Shown: positions 1 to 12,336, counted from the first letter of the stretch. The stretch is 64,000 bases of DNA from Rachycentron canadum (GCA_038496675.1 CM076656.1:21683836-21747835); one strand, 5' to 3'. The notes: generated from the sequence alone by a model not told the origin. Program-made: numbers and translations.

Positions 1-1757
1 TCCTTTATCTTTCACTCAAAACCTGCGTTTTTTTTTTTTTTTTTGGTTGCAGTGAAAATCATTCAAAGGTGAAATATATCGAGTGCATTTTGTTGTTTTA
101 ATTGAGGGTAATTTGTGTACATATGAAACAAGTGTGACAAATTAGCGTGGAGCTTAGGGTTCATAAGGTTCTTATTGAGAGAGAAAACAAAACAACTCAA
201 CAAGCAACTTTCTGGAAAGTGAACAAGGGTGTTTACTGTATACCTTAGCTCTGTATCTGTGAATCCTTGTGGATTGTTTTTTGTGTGTCTATGTGTGTGT
301 GTGCATGCGTGTGTGAGTACACATTAAGTTTACACTGAAGCTTCCCAATGGGAGCACTGTTTGCAGGGGATCTAGCATGCTACGTGAGAGGTTTATGTGC
401 ACCAGTGGGGAGATGTAGACTAAGTCAACAGAGCAACAATAACAGCGCCTGTAGGTACACAGTGGTGTTGGCACTAAGAGCAAGTGCATGGGAACATCCA
501 GCTCAGCTTTTGAGCATAACAACACATGCCCCAAGGATTTTTGACGCACCCGCTAAACATAGGGTTTCTCTGAGAGATCATGACTTGATTTCACAATTAT
601 CCCTCAGTTGTGCTGCAGTTAAATTCACCAACACCACAGAAAAGCTCTTTTCAGACAAACACTGTATTCTGTAATGTTCGGCCATTACATGTTGGTTTCA
701 TGCTTGATCTCAAATAAATTTTCTCTAAAAGGCACTTTGGCAGTTCACCTCCTAAGAGCTTGCGAGTATTTCAAGTTTTATACTTGGTTGAAATGTAAAA
801 ATACAGCATCCAAATAATTCATGAGAAATTAAGAAGTGATGCTTTAAATTCACCAAGATCATTTTGAAGCAGAAGGTTTGACTCTGAAGATCTCTGCGAG
901 ATAAAATCTATCGTACTTTTGTAAAACTGGCTAGAAATTGGTCTAATGCAAAAATTGCGGATGTACTCTCCCTGTGCTCAGAAGACTAATAACAAGAATA
1001 GAATAGAGAATAATAACAAGGCAGAGGAGTGATGTACTGCAGTAAACACCTTCTCTCCTCTTACATTATAATTCCTGTGTTACCTACTGTCACGTGTCAG
1101 ATGCCAAATATCACACAAGCATTGCAGCTCCATCCATAAAAAAAGAATAAGAAAAATCATGTCATGTTTCAATGCAGAACTTTTCCATAATAGAGACATG
1201 TGTGTGAAAGCCAAAAATCTATTATATTTACAGATAGATGCACTGAGCAATGATACAGCTTCTGGGTTGAAGTGTGAAAGCGAATCTGCCAGGATGAGTG
1301 TGTGACTGTGAGAATGAGCGCTACGCTTTGTCCATATGCCCTTGCTCTATTTCTGACACATGCTTATACTTTTTAAATATGAAGAGAAAATCCTTCAGGT
1401 TTAACTGTGGCGCCTTTTTTTCTGTATGATGTTGCAGGAAAAAGCTCTTCAGAATACATTTCACCAAGGACTGTGCTCAAGTTAAAAATATGCATTCATC
1501 TTCTCTTGCAGGTGTCTGTCTGGCCCGAAATGTTGATTTTATCATTACGGCATTATTGTTTTTGATTTATGTAAGAGTAATGCAGTAACCCTGGATTTCG
1601 ATGGAAACAAAAATGTGATGAAATGGCAGAGGAATGTATTTGCACTGTTCTTTTTTTTTTAATTAAAATGAATACCTATAACACTCTGTAGGCCAATTTG
1701 TAAATATTTTCTTTTATTTCTCCTTTCTGTATATTCGCCCTGACTTTTCTTCCTCAG
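1..1757 (+). other. Intron (3' part) of the unidentified plus-strand gene
   Basis: No coding exon is visible here. The stretch is AT-rich, starts with a T-run at about 29-44, and has stops in all frames. It ends in a pyrimidine-containing acceptor (ttcttcctcag at 1747-1757) that leads into the first recognisable exon. The upstream exon lies outside the window. A second acceptor-like string at about 1500-1512 (cttctcttgcag) is followed by a short open stretch that ends in a stop with no donor, so it was not called an exon. Confidence 0.6.
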
Positions 1758-1838
1758 ATCCTTGACAACTGGAAATACCATAAACCAAAGGTGGCCTCCT
1801 ATTGGCTCGTGAAGCTGGACTCAACCAAACAACGGAAG
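1758..1838 (+). CDS. Coding exon 1 of 4 seen: unidentified protein, C-terminal part
   Basis: This exon is 81 nt and encodes 27 residues starting Ile-Leu-Asp-Asn-Trp-Lys-Tyr-His-Lys. It is bounded by acceptor ...cctcag and a perfect vertebrate donor (aag|gtgagt). Both borders are phase 0, and the frame runs directly into the next exon. The segment is rich in Lys, Trp and Tyr and ends in a basic stretch (Lys-Gln-Arg-Lys), as in a surface helix. No start codon is expected because the protein begins upstream of the window. I do not recognise the family and assign no function. The call rests on splice sites, frame continuity with a strongly coding-like neighbour, and composition. It is slightly less certain than the next two exons because it is short. 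Confidence 0.8.
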
Positions 1839-3614
1839 GTGAGTCTTTACTTTGCAAGACATCTGAGTTAATTTGTCTCGTCCCACTAGAGACCTGGAGG
1901 AGGGTTTTGGCAGAATATCCATCCATCCAGCCTCAAAACACATTCAGGGCCACCAAGTTACTTCAAAACTGTTTGATCTTAACAAGAATCTGGACTGAAT
2001 GTCACCGCTCCCTGTGGCCTGTGTTAACACAACACGCAAAAAGAGACAGTTTAACAAAGAGGAGAAAAAAGAGAGTTGTTGGTTTATTGGCTTGAGAAGC
2101 AGCTGCAGGGGGTGAGCTGGTAGAAATGTGGCCTTCAACTATCTGTAAAATTTCGAAACAAGGAGAGGCTGCACAGTGGAATCACAGCTGCCTCTTAATT
2201 AAGCAAAAAATATCAAACAACTGCAAATCTTCCTTGGACAAATAAAGAAAAGATGGAGGTTTTTCTGTCTGTCTGACAAAGATAAAGAGTTCGAGTAAGT
2301 CAAAGACAAAACTCCAACTTACTAATAACTATAACAATTAATAATAATAATACTTAATATCTGTACACATTAACCATGGATGTCTTAAAAATGGGCCAAA
2401 TTTATCATTTGACACCTGTATAACTTCCTTCTCCTGCCTTGGCTGCAGCACAATTTGTGCCATCACTCTATACAGAATGGACATTGTTAAAGCAAAAGCT
2501 CCGACCTATTCCTTCGAATGCTTTTGAACAACTTTTAAAAACAGCAAAATAATCCCCAAATCAAACATCATAGAGAAATAAAAAATAAGACATGCATGCA
2601 TGAAGATCATTACCATGTCAGACAGTGGTGGAGAGGTAGAGACACCAAATAGGATGTAAACAAAACAGAAGAGGGGACAAGACGTGAAATGGCATCCAGT
2701 AGACGTGTCAGTAATGATGTGATCTCTCAGCCACTGCTTTCTGCACAACTGTGCTTGGCTGTGTTGTGGGCTGTGGCGGTGCGAGCTGATGTTTTATTTG
2801 GAGTGGAGCAGCCTAATGAGCAGCAGGCAGAGGTCAGGAATGTAGCGCCCACCGCTCTGCCATCTGATTACCATACCAAAACATATCTGTGTGTGTGTTT
2901 ACTCATCTATCAGTTTGTCTGAGTGTGTATGCGTGTCTCGCTTGCCTCGTATTGCTGTAGGGAAATCTTGCCTCTTCGCATCGCAAAACACACATGCACG
3001 CACACACAGTCAAGACGGGCACGTCAGTAATGAGGAGAGAGGAATCAAAGTCAAAAGAGCCACAGAGCTGCACTCTGAGCGGGGTGAAGAGAGAAAGAAA
3101 AAGGGAGGAAGAGAAGGAAGTGAGGTGGGGAGGGATGGGGAAACAAAGAAGGGAAGATGGAAGGATGGCGCAGGTGTTCTCAGACCGCCCAGGAACTTCT
3201 GGCACCTTCCCTCCAAGACTGACGTTGGAGCAGCAATTAGTCCTCCACCAAAGTCTCCCCTGCCTGCCCCAGCACTTTTTGTCCTGCTTGACTAAAGCCT
3301 CACATACCCACACCCACATATAGGCTGCATGTCTGCTGCTATATGTTTTTAGGATGCCATATACTGTATGTATATGTGTGTGTGTGTGTGCATCTGTCTG
3401 TAATTATTCATAAATAAAAGCCTGAGCCTAATTTTATGGTAAGATTAAAAAAAAAAAAAAAAAAAAACAGAAGGAAATTACAGTCAGAAAAAATGCTAAC
3501 TCACACGTCAATTAGAAATACTGTCACCTTCTGTCTTAATTTCTCTTATTATCACAGTCTTGATTTAAACCCCCTTTGCCTTTTTCCCCCCTGTCCATTT
3601 CCTCTGTCACTCAG
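1839..3614 (+). other. Intron between exons 1 and 2
   Basis: This 1.8-kb phase-0 intron runs from gtgagt to ctgtcactcag. It holds a purine-rich stretch (about 3090-3170, GA-rich), a short TG run (about 3375-3390) and a poly-A run (about 3449-3467). The reading frames inside it are chance ORFs over low-complexity sequence. No RNA gene or conserved-looking island was seen. Confidence 0.7.
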
Positions 3615-3775
3615 GTGTTGGACATTGTACGTACCAATGTACGCTCGGCCCTACAGCGGATCTGGAGGGAGCCAGAGGTAGAGAGCCTCCACCTCTACCG
3701 GCTCTTTAACCGCGTCTTCAACCGGCTGCTCTGGAGTCACGGCCAGGGCCTGTGGAACTGCTTCTCCAACACTGG
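3615..3775 (+). CDS. Coding exon 2 of 4 seen: unidentified protein, C-terminal part
   Basis: This exon is 161 nt: 53 complete codons plus two bases (GG) of a split Gly codon. It starts Val-Leu-Asp-Ile-Val-Arg and ends ...Trp-Asn-Cys-Phe-Ser-Asn-Thr. The acceptor is cactcag and the donor is gg|gtagg. The exon is clearly more GC-rich than its flanks, and third positions are mostly G or C. The product alternates Leu/Val/Phe/Trp with Arg/Glu/Asn in a pattern expected of packed amphipathic helices. No signal peptide, membrane span or catalytic motif is visible. It looks like part of a helical C-terminal domain. I do not recognise the family. Confidence 0.92.
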
Positions 3776-6162
3776 GTAGGCTGTTTTGAGCAGGGTTGTG
3801 TGACTGGCTGTGCTATAGAGGTGGGAGTGGATGTCAGGTTGTTGTTTTGGAAAGTGAAAACCAATTCAATTCCAGTGTCAGAAAGGTGTGAAGTGAAGGG
3901 TAAAGTGCTTCTTTTTTTTTTTTCCATGCAAGGCTGTGCTATAATGGAGATGAACAAATTATTGCAGCTGCCATTTATTCAGCTTATAATACATTTTTAA
4001 TGGATGACACCAGCTCTACAGCCATAAAACCTCAGAACAATTACATAAAAGAAATTACAGCAATCAGGAAAACGAAAGACCATCTACGGACTTTAGGATA
4101 TACAAGACCTATCATGTATGTTTGAGTTTTACTGTAATTGATGATCAAACCAAGACCAAAAAAACTCACAAAGAACTCTGCCGAGTGAGTTGTTAGAAAC
4201 TAATTCTTCAGAATCAAACAAATTATCACATTGGAGGCTAATTACCACTCTATTCATTGCATACTGCCACTCTTCCATCTCCACAACTACATGTTCACAC
4301 ACCACACAGTCCCCCCATGTCCTTAAACCCAGTGTTCGTCAACGCACCAGCTTCAGTGACAGCTGGGACAATTTCCCATTTTTATTCAGTCTGACTGGGG
4401 AAGCAACGCCAGCTGAATGACAGAGAATGAGTGACAGACCAACCAGACCCCGCTGCACTTTCCTGAAAGCTCTTGGCGATGAAAGAAACATGTTAGGCTG
4501 TGGAGACAGGGTGCAAATTAAGGTCACAAATCTGGGCTGTTAATCAGGGCTTTTTCACAGGTGAGAGCAGGAAAAAGAGAGGGGTGGGACAGAAGCAGGA
4601 AGAGGGTGAAAGAAGGCCCCTTAGGTCTTTTACTTTGGTTTGTTATCTGATACTTTGAAGTTTTTATGTGGTTCCTTTTTTTAAATGTATTTATTTTTTT
4701 ATTCCTTTTTTTTGATGCAATGGAAAGTGGCTTACTACGAGATGAGTCACTGCTGTGTGACAGCCCACTTGATCATGTCCCTATAGAAACCTGACAAGAC
4801 ACCAGACAGACAAACACACACACAAAACTGGACTGTTTCCCATTAGAGGATCACATCGTCTTTCTTGGAGACACATTTTTCCCTCAAAGAGAGACACATA
4901 CATACATGAGATGGTTGAGACACCCTCAGATGCATCAAGATGGTTTCCATACATTTATTCCTTCAAAGACATAAATTACCACCCTCAAACAAACCCACAG
5001 GTGCAGAAACACACACACACACACAACACACACACACACAACCCTGACATGCAGACAGCTGCTGGTGACTATCATCTGTGATAAAGGTGTGACCTTCTCA
5101 CATCTCCTGCTCGCTATATTCTTTACAGTTCAGTTGCTCAGTGGCCGTGTTTCCCTCGACACAGAGGGCTCAGAGTGTGTAACTAAAGTCACAGCTCTCC
5201 ATTTTCCTCTCCCCTTCTTTCTTGGCGGTCGTAATTGAGGGAGAGCGAGGAAGGGAGGCAGCCAGTGATACAGATGAAGGAGATGATAGGCAGAAGGGAC
5301 GAAGGGACCCCATGACAGAGAGAAAGCAGAGAGGAAAGTGACTGAAAATGAGACATCGTAAAAAGAGTAAAGAAAAGACTGAGTGGAGGGGTAAAGAGCC
5401 AGGAGGATTAGCCTAGCCTAGCCTAGCCTGAGCTACCCCCAACAGGCTGCACCCCATGCCGCCTTTGTCTGATCGCAGGCTGTCCTGGATGATCCAGCTA
5501 GCTTGCTAGCCTATTGTCCGGCCCCTCCCTACAGCAGGCCACGGCCCCAACATGGATGAACCCAACAGGGGGCCCCGATGTCATGCGGCGTCAGCAATGC
5601 AGTGCACGTCAAAAAGCACACTCCAAATCCAAGAGCAGCTGCCCCCCCCAGTCTGCTCTGTCTCTTGTTTGATATTTTATCTAAGGGACTTAACAACAAT
5701 CAAACAGCCTAGCAGCTATTGTGGGCAATGAATTCAACAGGCTTTGAAAACGACTTAGAGGAAGAGAATGGAAACACACTCAGTTCTGAACCCTTTCAGA
5801 GGAAGCCACCCCACCTCCCAAGGAGTGAAAGGGGCAGACATCAAACATACCCCCCAGGGTTGTATGTCTCAGTTGCTGAAGCTCTCTCACAGTCAGGGGT
5901 ATGTCAGGGGCTGTAAAGGGGGTTAACTGTACTTGGATTTGTTTCATCCTTCCTCCTTGTGTGTCTGTCTGTCTTCCTGTATGTCTGTGTGTGGGAGACT
6001 GTTCATGCAAATACATATACACACATAATCTTAATCTGTGTGTGTACATCGTTCTTACAGTATACTGATGAATACACGATTATGTTAATCCATAACTGTT
6101 CACTTAATTTGACTCTTTCTGTATTTGTGTGTGCTTGGATTTGCCTTCTCTGTGCTCTTCAG
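3776..6162 (+). other. Intron between exons 2 and 3
   Basis: This 2.4-kb intron (phase 2) contains a compound CA repeat at 5009-5042 and four tandem GCCTA units at 5411-5429. A moderately GC-rich stretch follows (about 5430-5660) that has stops in frame and no good acceptor/donor pair. No further exon is supported. The acceptor at 6152-6162 (gtgctcttcag) is good. Confidence 0.7.
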
Positions 6163-6336
6163 TTCATCGTGGGAGACCATCTTCAGTAAGAGCAGCGAGG
6201 TGGTATCGCCCCAGGAGCTGCAGTGCTGCCGCCGGCTGGTCCAGTTGTGCCGAGACTGCCTTTTGGTCGTCTACAAGTTTGTCTCTGAGTCTCGCGGCTC
6301 TTTGACTGGACTCAGCCCCGAATGGGATGACACCAG
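6163..6336 (+). CDS. Coding exon 3 of 4 seen: unidentified protein, C-terminal part
   Basis: This exon is 174 nt. One base completes the Gly codon from the previous exon, then come 57 codons and two bases (AG) of a split Arg codon. It opens Ser-Ser-Trp-Glu-Thr-Ile-Phe. The middle is a Cys- and Leu-rich helix-like block with three Cys-containing turns (QCC, QLC, RDC) ending in Val-Tyr-Lys-Phe-Val, and the end is Pro-Glu-Trp-Asp-Asp-Thr. The acceptor is ctcttcag and the donor is cag|gtgaga. Third positions are strongly GC-biased (for example gag ctg cag tgc tgc), unlike the AT-rich introns around it. The Cys spacing does not match any zinc-finger pattern I know. The family is not recognised. 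Confidence 0.92.
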
Positions 6337-7194
6337 GTGAGAAGGACACTGTCACTGTCTTCCCACTTGGTTCTTTATTTTTGAAAGGTTCCTGCTGCAA
6401 TAGATATAGTTCATTATACAGTAGGGTGCCTGGATAAAGACTCAAGGATATGATGGGATTCCAGAGTCTGGTAGCTCGTAGGTGTCCTTGTGCAAGATGT
6501 TAAGCTCTGTGAAACGAATTAATCAGAATCCCTCAAAATCAAATGCAAACTTTTGCTATAGAATCCCAGCGAGTGAGAATAGTGGATTTTCTACAGAAAA
6601 CACATGCTTCAAGTAGATAATTATACAGTTTATTATTCTAGTTTACAGCTTAAATTAGTGCAATAGGTCTATGGTCAAAATAGTAAATAAAATGCTGAAG
6701 AAATGGCAAAAAAACACAACATATCAGGGGAATTGGGACACTATCAACAGTACACATCCTCGATGGTAGGAACACCTCTGATTGATAATGAAGTCCAGAT
6801 TGAAATGTATTAAAGGTTAGTTTTTTAAAGCAATGATGCCTCGTAATAAAGTTTGTTCAAACTCCTTTTAGAAAGCACTGAAAAAAACAACTAAAGGTAA
6901 AAAAATGAATAAACCTTCAAATACAGACAAGAAAACTTTGATTTGAAATTTCAACAGCTATCATCATTAAACCTCTCAGGAACCCCCCCCTCCCCCAAAT
7001 CTCCTCCATGGAGCCTTAAAGCAATCATCTTCATCACATAACCCCAATAAAACAAACAAACACAAAAAATCTGCCTCTTTCTATTTTTAAAGCTGATCCC
7101 TGCAGGAGACAGCAGCTCAGGTTTGGAGAGAGTGAACTTTTTAAAGCACATATGCTTTGGGCTGGCAGCAGACAGGGGAGGGGGGATGAGAGAG

Positions 7195-7405
7195 GGAGTG
7201 TGCTGTTAACAGGAAATAATGGCCCACAGATTAGCGTTCAGGTTAGCCCGGGGCCCCCCGAGGCCTGCTTAATTCAATTAGAGCCCAGATGAGCCTGTGC
7301 AGCAAATGACCTTACGCGAGAGAGAGCTCCTTTTTCCTGGGGCCTCGCTTTACATGATTCATAACTCTTGTGCATATTTTAACAGGCTATCACTTTGCAC
7401 CTAGA
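7195..7405. promoter_or_regulatory. Candidate intronic enhancer-like element
   Basis: This is a non-repetitive stretch between low-complexity flanks with no open frame. It carries a paired homeodomain-like core at 7269-7281 (TTAATTCAATTAG), a gattagcg site upstream, and an octamer-like tgcatatttt at about 7371-7380. Such clustering is typical of vertebrate non-coding regulatory elements. Conservation cannot be checked here, so the call is an inference from motif density and composition. Confidence 0.35.
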
Positions 7406-9224
7406 GTATAAAAAAACCTCAGCTGTTTAAAAAAAAAAAAAAAAACGGTTTGGGGTTTGTGTACAGTTGTACAGCTACTTATGTTTTCACTAATCTGACA
7501 TTGTTTGGATTTGTTTGGACATGGATTATTTCATATGCAGCCAATTTGTTTTGGGTATAGATGCAAGAAGGAAAAATTGAATGATATAACTGTAATTCGG
7601 GTTAATAATCAGTACACTGGTGTATCTTTGCAGTAGGTATCCTTGAGAGTCCATGTAAGCATGCATTGGTCTGTCTCTCCTTATTTCTTCTGTCTATATA
7701 TGTCTGTGTAAAAAAAGCTTACCATTTGCTGCTGGACCAGCCTCTACCCATGGCCCCACCCCTGCTGCTGTCGCTGCCGCTTCTTCTTCCTCCTCTTCCT
7801 CAGTCTCTTCGCCCCTCGACGCAGGTCTCTGCTTGGTTTAGTTCCGCTAAACCCCCCCCCACCCCCTTCATCTTCCAGCACCGTCCCTACTCACTGCTTT
7901 CTGCTGCTCCTACCACCTCACGGCTGCAACAAAAGCCTGGTCCCACCTGCCATTGATGGTTGCTTTGGCTAACAGTCTAACATGGCCTCCTCTCCTTTCC
8001 CTCACTAACATTCAAAAAAGTGTTATTTGGATTTACTTAAGCAACGTGAGAATTGAGTATGTTTCAAACGATCAGATTATTTGCAGCCCCAAACTTTAAA
8101 ACTGTGTATTTTAAAGGAAGAAGTTGGAGAGGGAAGCATCTTAAGACTGTTTGGAGCTCTGCTTGTCAACACTGCAACCATTCGGCCTTGCTTTGCATCA
8201 CCAGCCACTCACCCCGCTGCTATGCTTTTCACACAATGCCTCTATCAAGAGCATCTCACCCTGAGTGCATAGTCAGAACGACTGGCCTCAGTGGGAACCG
8301 AGCGCCTCACCTGCACCGCATCAGCGCCATGATCAACCAAAAGCCGCTCTCTTCTTGTCACAAGAAGACAGAAAATGGCTCGGCTGCACCGCGTGGTTTG
8401 CAGTTTCACAACACCAAGCAGTTCACATCTCCCCATCAGGCATGAAGGGAAAGTCGCAACCCGCCGCCACTTCAGATAGCCGAGAAGCAATTAGGATTAT
8501 TTTCTCACTGATGCATAAGCTTTAGGTGAGAGGGTAAACGGTGAATGTGTGTGTGCGTGCATGCGCATGTCATGTGGCTGTTACACAACAATTATCCGCC
8601 TCTCCTCAGTGACTCACACTCAGCTAACCTCGAACTATATTTCTTCAGCTGTGTTCAAATCAAACTGGAATTTAAATTTAAAGGACGATTCATTCACTTT
8701 TTTTTAGTCTCACTGTGAAGACACATCTTCCTGATCCAGATGGCACCAAATTGTCGCGAAAATAGATAAAAAGAAAAACAGTCTTTATATGGGCATGTGA
8801 GATTTTCTAAGTGAGTTAAAGAGAAAATATGGCTCTAAATAATTTTTAGATACATTTTGCATTAATATTCATTTTTATTATTAGTAATTTTTCTATCGAC
8901 TTGCCATGATTGAGAACACAGTGAGTGTGAGTGAAACCTGTGCTTATTCGTAATGGATAGACATTTTGCAAAAGACGACAAAGATATTGAGCAATTGCAA
9001 AACAAAACTTTACCATTTCTGCTCAGCTTTTGCAAAATTATACAAAAAAAAAAAATGTCTGGATGGAAGCCTGGTTTTGGCAGACCCCCGCCACTTCATA
9101 TTAATTTCTCTAGTTGAACTCATGGATCATATATGCAGGAATTTAACATCTACACATTGTCTCTTGTGCATGTACAGAACACACACACACCCACATACAT
9201 ACATTACCTCGCACGGCTCTTGGC

Positions 9225-9660
9225 AGCCTTTGGCACGCGTCAAAGTGGGTCTGTTTGCCGAGGTCCTTGGGGTCTCCATTGTTGACCACACCTGCCCGCT
9301 CTTGTTCAAGCATCCTTCCTGTGTGGAGTGCCCTGATCAGGTGTGTCAACAGCCTCGTGGGTCTCAGAAAAGTCCTTCAGTCTGTGTGGGCAGATGAGAG
9401 GAAGTCGCCAAATCGCTCTGCTAATGACTTTCTTGTTAAGCCCAGAATTACTGTCACTACCCAAAGACAATTTCCCCACGATGACAAAAGTTTCAGATTT
9501 TATTAACTTTCATCTGTCTGAGGAGTGTGGCAGTAATTAGGGTTAATTGGGGTGTTGAGCTGAATGTGGGCAGCAGATAACCTTCAAGCCTCTTTGTACC
9601 TCTTGGTTTATGATTGCGTCAGCTATCGTGCCAGTCTTCCCCCTCCATCCTTTACTAACG
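9225..9660. promoter_or_regulatory. Candidate intronic enhancer-like element
   Basis: This is complex, balanced-composition sequence with no coding potential. Homeodomain-like sites occur at ctaatgac (about 9420) and TAATTA (9534-9539), with ggttaattgg directly after the second. A gatcaggtgtgt E-box-like site (about 9336) and tgacaaaag are also present. The island sits between simple-sequence tracts in the last intron and could regulate this gene or a neighbour. Support is motif density only. Confidence 0.35.
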
Positions 9661-11589
9661 CCGTTTCATTTCGTCTGGCCTCCTCCTAATTCGCTGCGGC
9701 AGTTGCATCTCGATGGAGGACTTAGGAGTGGTGTGGAAGGCCTGTCAGTAGGAACAGTTGTAGATTGTAGCTCTGCATGTAAGCAGGAGAGTTTCTTTCT
9801 GTCTCTCTGTCAACTGATGGATTCAAGCAAAGCACAAGTGCATGAAGAAGCCTCCCCCTGGCTTTCAAGCAGGCACGTTGTTGCCAAGACCGTCTTTATG
9901 ATCAAAAGGAGGACGAACCTGGAAGATGCAGAACGAGGCTCCAATTAAATATAGCCTGCAGAGACAGCGGCCGCGTGGACGTGAGAAGCCCCCACACCCC
10001 TCTCCTTGCTACTACCACCACCGTGATTCTTTCTATGAGGAGAATATTCTCAAAGTGAATAACAGAGGAGCCCTGAAGAACACACACTCGGCCCCCAATG
10101 AATGTTCAATATTTGATTTTCTTTCTCTCTCTTTTTTTTTTGACTACTACTTCCACGCCTGGGCTCGGGGTTTTCTGAGAAAACCTTATGGAAATGGAGG
10201 AGGAATCATACCACAAATCCACGAACAGTATCCCAACGGATGTACAGTGAATCTCATAGCAGAGAGCGATGGAATGTAAAATGCCAAGTGGGGAGAATGC
10301 AAAACATAAGAAATGAAGCAGAAATGACACAGAATCACAGTATGAAATCACTAAATGTCACTTCTATAACTGCACTTTGAGCTGCCTAACAGAAAGGAAC
10401 GTGGAAGAGTGAAAGCAGAGCACATCCTGTCGTCCTCTCTGGGGTCTGAGTGGGGGAGTTTTAGAGGAAGTGCTGGACTGAGCCCTCGTTCCCTGAGTCC
10501 AGTCACAGTGGAAGAGGATGTGCTGGAGGGATACCTACGGCCCACTTGAAGCTTTTTTCAAGGACACTCGTTGGACTGGATGAAGTTAATTTGAATCTTC
10601 CCCAACTCTCCTGGGTTTGGTTCTGCGTTGAAGTGGACGCCCTCAGCGACACGTTTTTTTTTTTTTTTTTTCCTCCTCTTTCTTGTCGACTTTAGAAGAA
10701 ACAGTTCAGCTAATTTGTCCAAGAGCTATTTTACAAAGAAAGAGAGCTGTCAGAGAAAAAAAGTGTGTTATCTCTGCACCAGCTTTAAAGAAGATATTAT
10801 TTCTTCCCTCTGTAATCCTCCGCCCCAGTGGCTTCCTTTTGATTAGATTGTCACTTCTTAAACGCTTCCGTGGGGAATATTTCTTTTGACCAGTGTACTT
10901 GTTTAACTAAACGAGTATAAGATGTAGTTTTTATGAGCTAAAGATCCTCGTGACGGATGTGGCATTAAGGTCACGTGGTGTATAATATCACAATGCGACG
11001 GGTGCTGCAAAAGCCCATGAATGTAAGTTGTACTTCCAACTGATCCGTGTGGATGAATTCAAACTCCTCCTGTGTCATTGTCTCCCGAACAGAACCCCCA
11101 AACATTTGCATAACCTCCAGTTAACTTTGTCCAGGATCTGATCATCTCATCTGACATTGCTCTGACAACCATATCTGACTCATTTCCAGTAACTAAAAGG
11201 AGGATGGGAGCAAGGGTCCAGCCCCTCCTGACTCTATCTCAACCTGACGCTGGTCTCATTCTCAGGTACTGGAACGCTGTTAGCAGGAGCTGCCTCACTG
11301 CTCTGTCTCGGTGGAAGGTGTCATAGAAAAGTCTTAGAAAGGTACTGACGTCTGTGCCTCGGAATGATAGGTGAGGATTTTCTGTTCATGATACCAAGAA
11401 TTTAAGGGTCAAAGTTGAGAGTTCAGTTTTCCTGAAAGAGAAAAGTAAAAAGGAAAAAAAAAAAAAAAAAACACCTGCTTCTGTCAGTATGAGGTCCATC
11501 ATTTATTACTCTATGAGCACATACATGAATACTTCATATAACCTAATTAAACAGGAGTGGAACTGATGGCATTTTAGATTTGGTGCATT

Positions 11590-11850
11590 ACACAACCATT
11601 AATCGACAGAATTGACAGGTTAATTCCTAAATATCGTGATAATTGAATAATTTTGTAACTTATCTAACCATAATTGATAAATGTTGATGTTTTTCTTTGT
11701 CTCATGACAGGAAACGGACAGTTTCTGAGACAAAGTGAGACATTTGAATATCTGGGGATTTTATAACAATGATTTTTCACCATTTTCTGCCATTTTGTAC
11801 ATTAATCGTAAAAATTCTGTCAGATTAATCAATAATGAAAACGACTGTGT
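11590..11850 (+). repeat. Degenerate AT-rich dispersed repeat (teleost family), plus orientation
   Basis: The order of landmarks matches a dispersed teleost repeat I know from memory: an attaatcga-like start, then tttttctttgtctcatg, then agacatttgaatatct, then tttttcaccattttctg, ending in agattaatcaataatgaaaacga. The copy is heavily mutated and therefore old. A minus-strand copy lies at 32025-32255 and a fragment at 17440-17600. I do not know a reliable family name. It lies about 300 bp upstream of the terminal exon. Confidence 0.6.
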
Positions 11851-12167
11851 AAAAAAATACAACCTATCATATAGATCTGACAATTAAAGCCTCCAACTTT
11901 TACTTTTTTCCCTCTTTTTTCTTGTCAAGGGGAAGGTGATGTCATAATATCTTGAAGTCATCAGGTCTTTATTAAAGCTGAAATGTGCAAATAGAGATTG
12001 GCCATGAATGGTAGAATCAATATGTGAAAAGTGGGTGATATTTGGTCTCAGTCCCAAGCACTAATGCGTCCTGACCTCTAAATTTTGACCTTTGCATATC
12101 TAATCCTCTCATTATGTTCATCCTTTCCCATAATCCCTCCGTCCCTCGCTCTTGTCCGTCTGTCCAG

Positions 12168-12288
12168 GTATCTGCTGCCAGTGACCTCCCAGTTCATCAT
12201 GAAGTGGCCTTCGTCCAGCTTTGGCCGCGTCTCCTCGGCCGCTCCACGCTCCCGCAGCCTTTTTGCCGCCAGGATGGGCCACTTCTGA
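12168..12288 (+). CDS. Terminal coding exon with stop: unidentified protein C-terminus
   Basis: The first base completes the split Arg codon (AG|G). Then 39 codons run to the TGA at 12286-12288. The product starts Tyr-Leu-Leu-Pro-Val-Thr-Ser-Gln-Phe, has a Lys-Trp-Pro-Ser-Ser-Ser-Phe stretch, then a Ser/Arg/Ala-rich basic tail, and ends Ala-Arg-Met-Gly-His-Phe. The acceptor is cgtctgtccag. Phase agreement across all three introns gives 178 continuous residues for the four exons. The Ser/Arg tail looks disordered and could be a phosphorylation or trafficking tail, which is inference. No CaaX box, KDEL or clear PDZ ligand ends the protein. The family is not recognised. Confidence 0.88.
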
Positions 12289-12336
12289 GGTCACCGTGGC
12301 AACCCTGGCTTCTGACACCTCGCCTTTTGACCTCAG

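Larger units (their letters stand above)
6337..12167 (+). other. Last intron (5.8 kb) with candidate regulatory islands
   Basis: This phase-2 intron runs from gtgaga to the acceptor tctgtccag. It contains poly-A at about 7430-7445 and CT-rich DNA at about 7750-7930. Two balanced-composition islands (7195-7405 and 9225-9660) are listed separately. Further unique-looking sequence lies around 8140-8520 and 10930-11290, and a dispersed repeat occupies 11590-11850. Long chance ORFs (for example 8053-8445) lack splice context and coding bias. Confidence 0.7.

Noticed and set aside
1500..1580. Possible extra exon after an acceptor-like cttctcttgcag
   Set aside because: The open stretch meets stops quickly, has no donor, and is AT-rich unlike the real exons.
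5430..5660. GC-rich stretch in the second visible intron, considered as an alternative exon
   Set aside because: Stops in every frame compatible with the neighbouring phases and no convincing splice pair.
8053..8445. 130-codon plus-strand ORF in the last intron
   Set aside because: Wrong phase to join the flanking exons, no acceptor or donor at its ends, no coding-type codon bias.
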